Assembly: GCA_016291135.1 (NCBI GenBank)
Contig: JAEFAE010000017.1
Span: 1-49,857 of the forward strand
Origin: Bacteroidales bacterium
GTDB taxonomy: Bacteria > Bacteroidota > Bacteroidia > Bacteroidales > F082
Length of the DNA stretch: 49,857 nt
Direction of reading: 5' to 3'
A model generated the notes under the pieces. That model saw nothing but the letters and a program-made list of their open reading frames with translations, did no database searches and was not told where the DNA came from. Position 1 is the stretch's first letter; the number at the start of each line of letters is the position of its first letter. This document shows positions 42,269-49,783 of the stretch, one piece after another. The translations under genes were made by a program, and so were the position numbers.

Positions 42269-44214
42269 GGCGATGGATTTGTTGTTTGTGACAAAGATAA
42301 GTGTTTTTTGTACACGTATCCTTTTTTCTTCCAAACCGGCATCTCGCGCTTGACGATGATGCTGTAAAAACGCTTGAAGGCTGTGTCCATGGTTTCTTTG
42401 GAAGGAGGGTCTGTAGCGGCGTTCCAGCTGCGTTCGGCAATGCCCAGGGCTTTTGGGAGCATCTGGTAGGTGACATCATCGAAGCTGCGGAGTTGCGACG
42501 ACCAAAGCGCTGCCTCGACGCCAAGGAGGTCGCCAAGGTAGTCGTTGGGCTGGAGTTCGAACGTCTTTCGTTCGTCCACATAGCCTGCCCAATGGAGGCC
42601 GATCTCGCGAGGATCGGCACTATATGCCAGGTCGAGATAGGTGAAGGCGGCAGGGGAGAGTACCACAGGGAAGCCCTCAATACCTTCGGTGTTCCACACG
42701 TTGATGAAGTGCAGCGAGCGTTTAAGACGGGCTTCGGTGGCAGGATCCAGACCTCGAGCGATGTCTTCCCAGCCGGCAAGGCGGATGCAGTGTTGCTCGG
42801 CGAGGTCCAACATGCCGTTGATAAACAGTTCTTTCATCTGGTGCCGGTCTTTCCCCGACCAAGCGCCACTGGGAACCTCGTCGCCGCCGATGTGGATGGT
42901 AGAGATGGGTACGTTGGCTTCGCGATGGAGGCGGATGACTTCATCGAAAACCACTCCGTAAAAATGGTACACGCTGGACAGGTCCACACTGAGCACGTTG
43001 TCGGTGAAGTCTTGAGCCGACCAATAATGCGAGGTGTCGGCAGGGTCTTGCAGGCGGAAGCTGGTGTCGCCCGTGCGCCGCTCGTAGGCTTGCATCGCCT
43101 TGATGGAGGCCCGGGAGTGCCCTGGGGTGTCGAACTCGGGAATCACGGTGATATGGCGTTCCCAGGCGTATTGAAGGATGCGCTGGTATTCTTCTGCTGT
43201 GTAGAAGGTGTTGTTGCCGATGCGTCCGTTGATGGTGGGTTTCAAGGCTTGGGTCTCTTGAAGGTTCCAGTCGGGGAGGGCATGGCGGCCACCAAACTCA
43301 GTGAGTTCAGGCAACTCCTTGATCTCAAGGCACCACGACTCGTCGTCTGCGAGGTGGAAGTGCAACGTGTTCATTTTCCACGAGGCCATCAGATCGATGA
43401 TTTCAAGGACCTCTTCGACAGTACGGAAGTCGCGTGCCACGTCGAGCATGAAGCCGCGATAGGGATAGTCGGGCCAGTCCTCGAGGGTCATGGTGTTTGG
43501 CGCCGTTTGCGTCGGGTCGTCGGCAGATGGGGTCTGCGACAGCTTCTTTAGTGTGACTTGGGCATAGAAAGCCCCGTCCTCATCATCGGCTTCCACGGTC
43601 GGGTTGCCCTTGGGGTCAATGGTGATGCGGTACCAGCCTTGGGGATGCGTCTCTACTGGTTGGGGATCCCAATGGCTCGCTCGGCCTTGACAGCCTTGGT
43701 ATGGACACTCTTCAGCGCCATAATGAATCCGCTTGATCTGTGGAATGATGTCGGCGGCTTGGACCTCGTATGGGCAGGTGTCCTTTTCCGAAACAGCCGC
43801 TTCGGGAGGAAGCTCCAGGAAATGATAGGTGGTCTCCATCGGCAGGTCAGGCTTGCCTCGTTGTTGCAGCATGAAGGCCTCGGGAGCCCACCGCTGGCGG
43901 GGCAGGGGACGGCCGTAGTATTCTAGCGTAACCATTGGGATGGACTTACGTGTTCGCCCAGAAGCTTCATTTGTGGGGATGTCGATGTACCAGGAGGTGC
44001 CTTGGTAATGGTGCATTGCTGGGCCTTCCACCGAGGTCTTGCCGTCAAAGAGTTCCTGAAACCATACCCGTGCGCCTTCGGGTGCGTTGTGGAGCACCAA
44101 GGTGTGCAAGGCACTTCCGTTGGATTCGGTGGGTCCTTCGGTCCATTCAGCCCAAGGGGTGCGGACGCAGGCGGTCAGCAGCAGAAAGAGTAGGGCAAGG
44201 GCTGGTTTGTACAT
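42265..44214 (-). CDS. GH20 beta-N-acetylhexosaminidase lipoprotein
   Basis: A 649-residue protein with a lipoprotein signal peptide (LLLTAC, Cys16). An N-terminal beta domain and a GH20b-like domain lead into the catalytic TIM barrel (from about residue 245): YRGFMLDVARDFRTVEEV, MNTLHFHLADDESWCLEI, VIPEFDTPGHSRA and HIGGDEVPSG, whose Asp-Glu pair (about 445) is the catalytic couple. It removes terminal GlcNAc or GalNAc from glycans outside the inner membrane. It is followed by an ATGA-coupled lipoprotein and preceded at 43 nt by the YbaK-like gene. Confidence 0.93.
   Translation of the reverse strand: MYKPALALLFLLLTACVRTPWAEWTEGPTESNGSALHTLVLHNAPEGARVWFQELFDGKTSVEGPAMHHYQGTSWYIDIPTNEASGRTRKSIPMVTLEYYGRPLPRQRWAPEAFMLQQRGKPDLPMETTYHFLELPPEAAVSEKDTCPYEVQAADIIPQIKRIHYGAEECPYQGCQGRASHWDPQPVETHPQGWYRITIDPKGNPTVEADDEDGAFYAQVTLKKLSQTPSADDPTQTAPNTMTLEDWPDYPYRGFMLDVARDFRTVEEVLEIIDLMASWKMNTLHFHLADDESWCLEIKELPELTEFGGRHALPDWNLQETQALKPTINGRIGNNTFYTAEEYQRILQYAWERHITVIPEFDTPGHSRASIKAMQAYERRTGDTSFRLQDPADTSHYWSAQDFTDNVLSVDLSSVYHFYGVVFDEVIRLHREANVPISTIHIGGDEVPSGAWSGKDRHQMKELFINGMLDLAEQHCIRLAGWEDIARGLDPATEARLKRSLHFINVWNTEGIEGFPVVLSPAAFTYLDLAYSADPREIGLHWAGYVDERKTFELQPNDYLGDLLGVEAALWSSQLRSFDDVTYQMLPKALGIAERSWNAATDPPSKETMDTAFKRFYSIIVKREMPVWKKKGYVYKKHLSLSQTTNPSP
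42292..42299 (-). promoter_or_regulatory. Internal promoter -7 box for the large lipoprotein
   Basis: TATCTTTG on the minus strand, inside the last codons of the GH20 gene and 23 nt before ATG 42268. It could give the lipoprotein gene independent expression; a chance match in coding sequence is possible. Confidence 0.45.
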
Positions 44215-44257
44215 GGTCGTTTGGTCTTGGTCTAGGTTCCGTTTTTCGGGTTTGGGT

Positions 44258-44743
44258 TCATCCGCAAAGATCGGCTACCGTCATATCGGCTGCTTTGATA
44301 AGGTCTTGAGGGTTGATCTTGAATTGGAGTCCACGGACGCCGGCGCTCACATAGAGGATGTCGAACAGTTCGCAGGTCTCATGGATGAAGGTGGGGAAGG
44401 GCTTTTTCATGCCGATGGGCGAGCAACCGCCGCGGATATAGCCGGTGAGGGGCAGCAGTTCCTTCATCGGGATGAGGTCGCAGCTCTTGTTGCCCGTGAC
44501 TTTGGCGGTCTTCTTCAGGTCCACTTCCTCGTTGCCTGGGATGACGCAGACGAAATGCCCCGTTTTGTCGCCTTTCAGCACCAGGGTCTTGAACACCTGG
44601 TCGATGTCCTCGCCCAGTTGGTCGGCGATATGTTGCGCCCCGAGGTCGTTCTCGTCCACCTCGTAGGGTATCAGCTCATACTGGATCTTCTTTTGGTCCA
44701 GGAGCCGGCACGCATTGGTTTTGTTGATTTTATCTTTTGACAT
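44258..44743 (-). CDS. ybaK: YbaK/EbsC-type Cys-tRNA(Pro) deacylase
   Basis: A 161-residue protein of the YbaK family. Typical segments are YELIPYEVDENDLGAQHIAD, VFKTLVLKGDKTGHFVCVIPG with the conserved Lys, TGYIRGGCSPIGMKKPFPTF and ILYVSAGVRGLQFKI. YbaK clears Cys mischarged on tRNA(Pro) with prolyl-tRNA synthetase. The open frame extends upstream to 44890, but those residues are nitroreductase sequence out of frame. ATG 44743 is 4 nt after the nitroreductase stop and gives the standard N-terminus. Confidence 0.9.
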   Translation of the reverse strand: MSKDKINKTNACRLLDQKKIQYELIPYEVDENDLGAQHIADQLGEDIDQVFKTLVLKGDKTGHFVCVIPGNEEVDLKKTAKVTGNKSCDLIPMKELLPLTGYIRGGCSPIGMKKPFPTFIHETCELFDILYVSAGVRGLQFKINPQDLIKAADMTVADLCG

Positions 44744-44747
44744 AATT

Positions 44748-45440
44748 CTATATCCATTCAAAGTTTTCCTTTCCAGCGCCGATTTCGAAATGGCATTTGG
44801 CGATGCCGAGGTCGATGGGAGCATAGCCATTGAGCAGGGTAAAACGGGTGCGGGCCTCCACCTTGTTGTCGTCGTGGAGAACGAACGCAAACTTCTGTTG
44901 GTTGATGGCCGTGGGTGCCAGCAAGGCAGCCTCCATGCCGCGGGTGAACCAGTCGGGGAGGGGAAGCCCTTTTTCTGAAGTACGTTTGTCTTCCGTCACA
45001 TCGGCAATCGTTTTTCGTTGAGGATGAGGCCTTCCCTGGTTTTCCCCATAGCCGAGCGACACCACACAAACCAGCTTTTCGTCGGGAAGTACTTGGTATT
45101 GGTCGGGTTGCTTGCTAAACGACATTGCCACCCAACAGGTGTTCAGTCCGAGACATTGGGCCAGTAGCACCACTTTTTCGCCGTAATAACCGAGGTTGAT
45201 GTCGTCGCCTTTCTTGCCAATCATGGCGATGTAATTGCTTACACCGCGGAATTTGCTGTAATGGGCGATGCCGCTGGCGAAGGCCTTGGGCTCGTCCGTG
45301 ACCAGTTGGATGTGAAGACCTCCGTCGCGGTTGCATTCATCGATGAGGTCTTGTAGTTGCTGGATCTTTTCTGCCTCAATGGGCTTTTCGGTGTATTGCC
45401 GCACGCTGTGTCGGGTGCGGATGGCTTCTTCGAGTGTCAT
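44748..45440 (-). CDS. Nitroreductase family protein
   Basis: A 230-residue FMN-dependent reductase. The N-terminal RTRHSVRQYTEKPI carries the Arg/Ser residues that bind FMN phosphate, and QCLGLNTCWVAMSF and VVSLGYGENQGRPH follow in family order. A FAFVLHDDNK strand and the C-terminal GIAKCHFEIGAG close the fold. The electron acceptor is unknown. It heads a run nitroreductase-ybaK-GH20-lipoprotein on one strand. Confidence 0.85.
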   Translation of the reverse strand: MTLEEAIRTRHSVRQYTEKPIEAEKIQQLQDLIDECNRDGGLHIQLVTDEPKAFASGIAHYSKFRGVSNYIAMIGKKGDDINLGYYGEKVVLLAQCLGLNTCWVAMSFSKQPDQYQVLPDEKLVCVVSLGYGENQGRPHPQRKTIADVTEDKRTSEKGLPLPDWFTRGMEAALLAPTAINQQKFAFVLHDDNKVEARTRFTLLNGYAPIDLGIAKCHFEIGAGKENFEWI

Positions 45441-45459
45441 AGGTATTCTATTTAATTCG

Positions 45460-45467
45460 CAAACATA
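45460..45467 (-). promoter_or_regulatory. Promoter -7 box of the nitroreductase gene
   Basis: TATGTTTG on the minus strand, 19 nt before ATG 45440. No TTG at the expected -33 position. Confidence 0.5.
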
Positions 45468-45610
45468 ATGAAAAGGAGTGAATGTTTATCGAGTGAGGTT
45501 TGAAATTGTTGCTCTCAAAAAAATATTTTCATTCTGAATGAAACATTTCCATAATTCAAGCTACATAACAACAGAAATGATAGTTGCAAAACCTTTTAAA
45601 AAGAATAATT

Positions 45611-46600
45611 ATGGAAAACCAAATTGTTATTTATCAAGCCGAAAATGGTCAGACTTCGATAGAGGTCCGGTTAGAAAAAGAAATGATATGGCTTACTCGT
45701 GATCAGATTGCGGTTTTGTTTGGCCGTGATTACAAAACTATTAGTAAGCATATCAACAATGCGCTTCGGGAGGAATTGGCAGGTTCAATGGTAGTCGCAA
45801 AATTTGCGAATACCACTCAACACGGTGCTATAGAAGGAAAAACACAGACTCGCGACAAAGAGTATTTCAACCTTGAAATGATTACCTCTGTTGGATATCG
45901 TGTCAAAAGCCAACGAGGGGTCCAATTCCGTCAATGGGCTAACCAAGTATTGAAAGACTATCTTTTGAAAGGTTATGCGATCAATGATAGAATCCGCAAA
46001 ACCCAAATCAAAGAACTGCGTCAGCTAGTTCAAATGTTGGGTAGGACCATCCAAAACCAACCCCTGTTGAAAACCGATGAGAACCAAGCCCTGTTTGAAA
46101 TAGTCGTTGACTATACCTATGCTCTTGACACGCTTGACGATTACGATTATCAACGTTTGGGCGTGAAAGAAACCACACAAGAGGAAAAGTTTCAAGCGAC
46201 CTACGACAACGCCATACAAGCTATAGCGGCATTGCGCGAGAAGTTCGGTGGTAGCACGTTGTTCGGCAACGAGAAAGACGATTCTTTTAAAAGTAGTATA
46301 GGTCAAATCTATCAGACATTCGATGGCAATGATCTTTACCCCAGCGTGGAAGAGAAAGCAGCCATGCTGCTGTATCTCGTCACTAAGAACCATTCGTTCA
46401 GCGACGGCAACAAACGCATTGCGGCCACCTTGTTTCTTTGGTTCCTCAATAACAACGGCATCCTCTACCGCGAGGACGGCGGCAAGCGCATTGCCGATAA
46501 CACCTTGGTTGCCTTGACCTTGATGATTGCCGAGAGCAAGCCCGAGGAAAAGGATGTGATGGTGAAGGTGGTGGTGAACTTGATTAATCAGAGAAATTAG
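45611..46600 (+). CDS. RhuM-family protein with Fic/Doc domain
   Basis: A 329-residue protein. The N-terminal half is RhuM-like: MIWLTRDQIAVLFGRDYKTI, SKHINNALREEL, GYRVKSQRGVQFRQWANQVLKDYLLKGYAIN (given in part), so it may contact DNA. The C-terminal half is a Fic/Doc fold with HSFSDGNKR at 261-269, close to the catalytic H-x-F-x-x-G-N-x-R of AMP-transferring Fic enzymes. No inhibitory (S/T)xxxE(G/N) motif was noticed. The 5' part has lower GC than neighbouring genes, suggesting transfer. The start at ATG 45611 fits the family; 45584 is an alternative. Role unknown; such genes are common in genomic islands. Confidence 0.82.
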   Translation: MENQIVIYQAENGQTSIEVRLEKEMIWLTRDQIAVLFGRDYKTISKHINNALREELAGSMVVAKFANTTQHGAIEGKTQTRDKEYFNLEMITSVGYRVKSQRGVQFRQWANQVLKDYLLKGYAINDRIRKTQIKELRQLVQMLGRTIQNQPLLKTDENQALFEIVVDYTYALDTLDDYDYQRLGVKETTQEEKFQATYDNAIQAIAALREKFGGSTLFGNEKDDSFKSSIGQIYQTFDGNDLYPSVEEKAAMLLYLVTKNHSFSDGNKRIAATLFLWFLNNNGILYREDGGKRIADNTLVALTLMIAESKPEEKDVMVKVVVNLINQRN

Positions 46601-46605
46601 TTTTG

Positions 46606-46630
46606 TTTTATAGCCTTTGCTGTGATTTGG
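46606..46630. repeat. 25-bp direct repeat, left copy
   Basis: Positions 46606-46630, core TATAGCCTTTGCTGTG, are identical to 47963-47987. The copies start 1357 bp apart and bracket the PLD-ATPase pair exactly. It begins six bases after the RhuM/Fic stop codon. Confidence 0.88.
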
Positions 46631-46647
46631 TACATGCCCTCTTTTTC

Positions 46648-46677
46648 TTTGTTGGATGAAAAGATGAATTATCTTTG
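46648..46677 (+). promoter_or_regulatory. Promoter of the PLD-ATPase pair
   Basis: TTTG at 46648-46651 and TATCTTTG at 46670-46677, 18 nt apart. The -7 box ends 24 nt before ATG 46702. Confidence 0.7.
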
Positions 46678-46701
46678 CAAAATAATACAATTCGATGAAC
46701 C

Positions 46702-47220
46702 ATGCTAAAGCTCATCACAGATCAAGCCCACTACACTGAGGTAATTGCCCTTGTTCCAAAGGTCAAACGCAGCCTCTGGATTGGCACCGCCGACATCAAA
46801 GACCTGTATGTCAAGGTGGGCTCTCAAACGAAGCCTTTCCTTGCGGTTTTGGCAGAACTCATTAAAAAGGGCGTTGAGGTGCGGCTCATTCATGCCAAGG
46901 AGCCAGGTCCCGCGTTCTGTGAGGACTTCGACAAATACCCTGCCTTGTTTGAAGGCTTGGAAAGGGCACTTTGTCCGAGGGTACATTTCAAGATTCTGGT
47001 CTTCGATGGCCAAGTGGCCTACATCGGCAGTGCCAACCTCACCGGCGCAGGCATCGGCATGAAAGGCGATGGTACACGCAACTTCGAAGCGGGCATCCTC
47101 ACCGACAATCCCGAGTTGGTCGAGCAAGCCATGATCCAATTTGATGATGTTTGGATAGGCAAACACTGCAAGTCATGTAAACGGAAGGATTATTGTAGCG
47201 ACCCAATAGCACTTCAATGA
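46702..47220 (+). CDS. Single-HKD phospholipase D-like (putative nuclease) protein
   Basis: A 172-residue protein with one PLD/HKD motif: VHFKILVFDGQVAYIGSANL, with His95, Lys97, Asp102 and Asn112. Single-motif proteins of this size (Nuc, BfiI) act as dimers and are often nucleases; a lipase role is less likely without a signal peptide. The C-terminus carries Cys156, 159 and 165 (KHCKSCKRKDYC), a possible metal site or DNA contact. It overlaps the ATPase start by 4 nt (ATGA), so the two are made together. The exact function is unknown. Confidence 0.78.
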   Translation: MLKLITDQAHYTEVIALVPKVKRSLWIGTADIKDLYVKVGSQTKPFLAVLAELIKKGVEVRLIHAKEPGPAFCEDFDKYPALFEGLERALCPRVHFKILVFDGQVAYIGSANLTGAGIGMKGDGTRNFEAGILTDNPELVEQAMIQFDDVWIGKHCKSCKRKDYCSDPIALQ

Positions 47221-47951
47221 TGAGCAACATTTATCTCTCGGATATTGTCAATCTTCATGAGCCTAGCCCAAGCGATGGCTATCCGTTTAATATCCCTTCC
47301 ATTAAGAGTTTGAGGTCATTGAGCTTTACCACCGATGTGACGTATTTCATTGGGGAAAACGGTAGTGGCAAGTCAACCTTGTTAGAGGCCATTGCCATCA
47401 AAATGGGGATGAATGCCGAAGGCGGTGGGCGGAATTTCAATTTCAGCACCAATGCGACTCATTCAAACTTGGAGGAAGAACTGAAATGCATCAGGACGCC
47501 TTATCGCCTTTACGATAATTTCTTCTATCGCGCGGAGAGCTTCTATAACGCAATAACCTATTTGGAAAACTTGAAGGGGCCGGGCAATCCATTTTTCGCC
47601 TACGGCGGCGAAAACCTTCACCATTGTAGTCATGGAGAGGGAATGGTCCGCTTGATTGAAAATCGATTGGAGTGTGGCTTCTATATATTTGACGAGCCCG
47701 AAGCTGCCTTGTCGTATCAAAACCAATTGAGGTTCTTGCTGTGGATGCATCGGGCCGTGAAAGCGGGCAGCCAACTGATTGTCAGCACCCACTCGCCAGT
47801 CCTTCTCGCTTATCCAGGAGCGGTGATTTATCATCTGAATGCCGAAGGCATTACCAAGACATCCTTCGAGGATAGTTATATCTATAACGACATGCGTTCG
47901 TTTGTCAACAATGTATCTTTAGTTCAAAAAGAGCTCGGCCTTTTGGATTGA
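47217..47951 (+). CDS. ABC/AAA-type predicted ATPase (COG3910-like)
   Basis: A 244-residue ATPase. Walker A is GENGSGKST (46-54), an ABC-like signature is SHGEG (138-142), Walker B is YIFDEPEAALS (about 156-166) and the H-loop is STHSP (190-194). It lacks a long coiled coil, so it resembles compact SMC/OLD-like predicted ATPases, not transporters. It is ATGA-coupled to the PLD gene. In defence operons such ATPases act as sensors or regulators of a nuclease; that parallel is inference. Confidence 0.8.
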   Translation: MMSNIYLSDIVNLHEPSPSDGYPFNIPSIKSLRSLSFTTDVTYFIGENGSGKSTLLEAIAIKMGMNAEGGGRNFNFSTNATHSNLEEELKCIRTPYRLYDNFFYRAESFYNAITYLENLKGPGNPFFAYGGENLHHCSHGEGMVRLIENRLECGFYIFDEPEAALSYQNQLRFLLWMHRAVKAGSQLIVSTHSPVLLAYPGAVIYHLNAEGITKTSFEDSYIYNDMRSFVNNVSLVQKELGLLD

Positions 47952-47962
47952 AAAACGGTCAT

Positions 47963-47987
47963 TTTTATAGCCTTTGCTGTGATTTGG
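47963..47987. repeat. 25-bp direct repeat, right copy
   Basis: Identical to 46606-46630. It lies 12 nt after the ATPase stop codon. Weaker similarity (a T-rich stretch ending TTTCTTTG) continues about 20 nt further in both copies. Confidence 0.88.
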
Positions 47988-48020
47988 CACAGGTTTTTGT
48001 TTCTTTGCAGCATCGTTTAA

Positions 48021-48155
48021 CCCATAAAACGAACTTTTGACTTTCAACAGAAACATCTTTGGAATGGCGAGGCATTGGAGGTGTTGGAGTCGATATGGCT
48101 TCGCAAAGAAATCGCCGGTAAGGTCAAGCAGATTTGGAATCATTACAAAAAATAA
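48021..48155 (+). pseudogene. C-terminal fragment of an unidentified gene
   Basis: This frame reads HLWNGEALEVLESIWLRKEI then AGKVKQIWNHYKK before a TAA, with protein-like composition. There is no start codon, and an in-frame stop lies just upstream (48018). It looks like the tail of a lost gene. The parent family was not recognised. Confidence 0.5.
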
Positions 48156-48162
48156 TCATTTA

Positions 48163-48279
48163 ATCCAAATTCAAGAAGCAGATGTGGCTGCCAAAATTGC
48201 TGTTATACGTGGAAATCCTGTGATAGCCGATGCGGACGTAGCGGAATTGTTTAATGTTGAAACTGATACACACCGTTAA
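48163..48279 (+). pseudogene. ORF6N-domain N-terminal fragment
   Basis: Residues IQIQEADVAAKIAVIRGNPV, then IADADVAELFNVET, match the start of the ORF6N DNA-binding domain (x-I-R-G-x-x-V-x-x-D-x-D-L-A-x-L-Y-x-V-E-T). It ends at a stop right after VETDTHR, where a complete ORF6N would continue with its LNQ-type helix. ORF6N proteins are typical of phages and islands. Probably a gene remnant. Confidence 0.65.
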
Positions 48280-48324
48280 AAGGGTAAAAAAAGAATGAAA
48301 CTCGCCGAGAAAGGCAAAAATGGC

Positions 48325-48332
48325 TATCTTTG
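48325..48332 (+). promoter_or_regulatory. Promoter -7 box of the carbonic anhydrase gene
   Basis: TATCTTTG ends 19 nt before ATG 48352. An upstream in-frame ATG (48295) precedes this box and is therefore not used. No TTG at -33. Confidence 0.65.
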
Positions 48333-48351
48333 TGTCTGGTTTGAAAGAAAA

Positions 48352-49152
48352 ATGAAAAAACACTATACCTTCAGCACGGGCGAAACCATTGAGGCCGACC
48401 TTGACGACCTGCATCGGCTCTTGGCGGAGAACCGGCATTATTTGGACAATTACGAAGAAGTCTTCAGTTCCCTTGAAGACGATGACTATATAGCCCGTGG
48501 CAATGGCTTCTGCGACCGCAAGTACAGCGACGATTTCATCGAGGGACAGATGGAGAAATATGCCCAACGAGTGAAGGAAATCAGCGGGTGGATTGAAAAT
48601 AACGAGAGAATGAACGCCCACCAAGCCCTAAAACTCCTGAAAGAAGGTAACGCTCGCTTCGTTTCGGGTCAGCTGGCACCAAAAGACCATTACGCCGAGG
48701 ATCGCTTGAAACTCACCGCGGGACAACATCCCTTTGCGGTGGTGCTTTGCTGCTCCGACAGTCGGGTGGCTCCTGAGATCCTGTTTGACCAACAGCTGGG
48801 CGACGTGTTTGTGATTCGCAACGCCGGCAACGTGGTGGATGAGGATGTGCTCGGCTCGGTGGAATATGCCGTGGAGCATCTGGAATCGCCGTTGGTGGTG
48901 GTTTTGGGACACTCCAGCTGTGGGGCCGTGACGGCTGCTTGTCAGGGTGGAGAGCTGCCAGGCCATCTGGTGGATATCGCCAAGCGAATCCAACCTTCTA
49001 TGAGCACGGATTGTTGCATCAACGACAACGCCCGTCGTCATGCCGAACGGATGGCGCAACTGGTCCGTGAAAACCCCATCGTTGAACATCTGAAGGTCAC
49101 GGTGGTAGCGGCATTTTACGATCTCGCCAGTGGGGTAGTGGAGTGGATGTAA
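48352..49152 (+). CDS. Beta-class carbonic anhydrase with N-terminal extension
   Basis: A 266-residue protein. Residues about 88-266 are a beta carbonic anhydrase: the zinc ligands and catalytic dyad lie in CCSDSRVAPE (Cys134, Asp136, Arg138) and GHSSCGAV (His187, Cys190), with VIRNAGNVV between. It converts CO2 to bicarbonate. Residues 1-87 are an acidic helical extension (for example IEADLDDLHRLLAENRHYLD) that is not part of the usual enzyme and was not recognised. It may be a fused small gene or an interaction domain. No signal peptide is visible, so it is probably cytoplasmic. Confidence 0.87.
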   Translation: MKKHYTFSTGETIEADLDDLHRLLAENRHYLDNYEEVFSSLEDDDYIARGNGFCDRKYSDDFIEGQMEKYAQRVKEISGWIENNERMNAHQALKLLKEGNARFVSGQLAPKDHYAEDRLKLTAGQHPFAVVLCCSDSRVAPEILFDQQLGDVFVIRNAGNVVDEDVLGSVEYAVEHLESPLVVVLGHSSCGAVTAACQGGELPGHLVDIAKRIQPSMSTDCCINDNARRHAERMAQLVRENPIVEHLKVTVVAAFYDLASGVVEWM

Positions 49153-49171
49153 AGTTAATAAGGGAGAAATA

Positions 49172-49666
49172 ATGAAGGACTTCGCCGCCATTGATTTTGA
49201 GACCGCCAACAACCAACCCACCAGCGTGTGTAGCGTCGGTGTGGTCATCGTGAAGGCAGGGGAGTTTGTCGACAAGTTTTACTCGCTCATCCAGCCGGAG
49301 CCGAACTATTATCTCTTTTGGAATACCATGGTTCATGGCCTCACCCAGGCGGATACTGAAGATGCACCGGTGTTTCCGTACGTCTGGGAGAAAATCGAAC
49401 CCTTGATTGAAGGCTTGCCGTTGGTGGCCCACAACAGTCCTTTCGACCAAGGCTGCCTGAAAGCCGTGATGCGCTGCTACCAGATGGATTACCCGGACCA
49501 TCAGTTCTATTGCACCTGCCGCGCCTCAAGGAAGCACTTCGGCAAACAGCTTCCCAACCACCAGCTTCAGACGGTGGCCGCCGCTTGTGGCTACGACCTC
49601 ACCAACCATCATCATGCCCTTGCCGATGCCGAAGCCTGCGCGTGGATCGCTAGGGAGATCCTTTGA
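49172..49666 (+). CDS. DEDDh 3'-5' exonuclease (DnaQ-like)
   Basis: A 164-residue exonuclease domain protein. Motif I is AAIDFETAN (Asp8, Glu10), motif II lies in LVAHNSPFDQG, and motif III is HHALADAEACA with His and Asp, so all DEDDh catalytic positions are seen. It is a stand-alone domain of the PolIII-epsilon/PolC-exo type, likely acting in DNA repair or RNA processing. It starts 19 nt after the carbonic anhydrase stop and may share its transcript. Confidence 0.88.
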   Translation: MKDFAAIDFETANNQPTSVCSVGVVIVKAGEFVDKFYSLIQPEPNYYLFWNTMVHGLTQADTEDAPVFPYVWEKIEPLIEGLPLVAHNSPFDQGCLKAVMRCYQMDYPDHQFYCTCRASRKHFGKQLPNHQLQTVAAACGYDLTNHHHALADAEACAWIAREIL

Positions 49667-49689
49667 CAAGCCTGAGACGGCTGTGTCAA
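49663..49689 (+). terminator. Hairpin after the exonuclease gene (weak terminator candidate)
   Basis: TTGACA and AGCC (49663-49672) pair with GGCT and TGTCAA (49679-49689), with one bulged G. It overlaps the exonuclease stop codon. No T-run follows, so its role is uncertain. Confidence 0.35.
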
Positions 49690-49775
49690 GAAAGGGTTCG
49701 TCTCCGCGTTCGCTTTTTGAATGAAAAAAGGGGAAGAAAACTATTTGAAATCTTCCTTGTTATTCAAAAACTCCT

Positions 49776-49783
49776 TATCTTTG
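49776..49783 (+). promoter_or_regulatory. Promoter -7 box of a gene running off the window
   Basis: TATCTTTG on the plus strand. An ATG at 49843 (ATGTTTTTAATC) begins a frame that is cut by the window end after five codons, too short to identify. Confidence 0.55.

Noticed and set aside
46606..47987. An insertion sequence between the direct repeats
   Set aside because: No transposase and no terminal inverted repeats were found; the interval holds only the PLD and ATPase genes.
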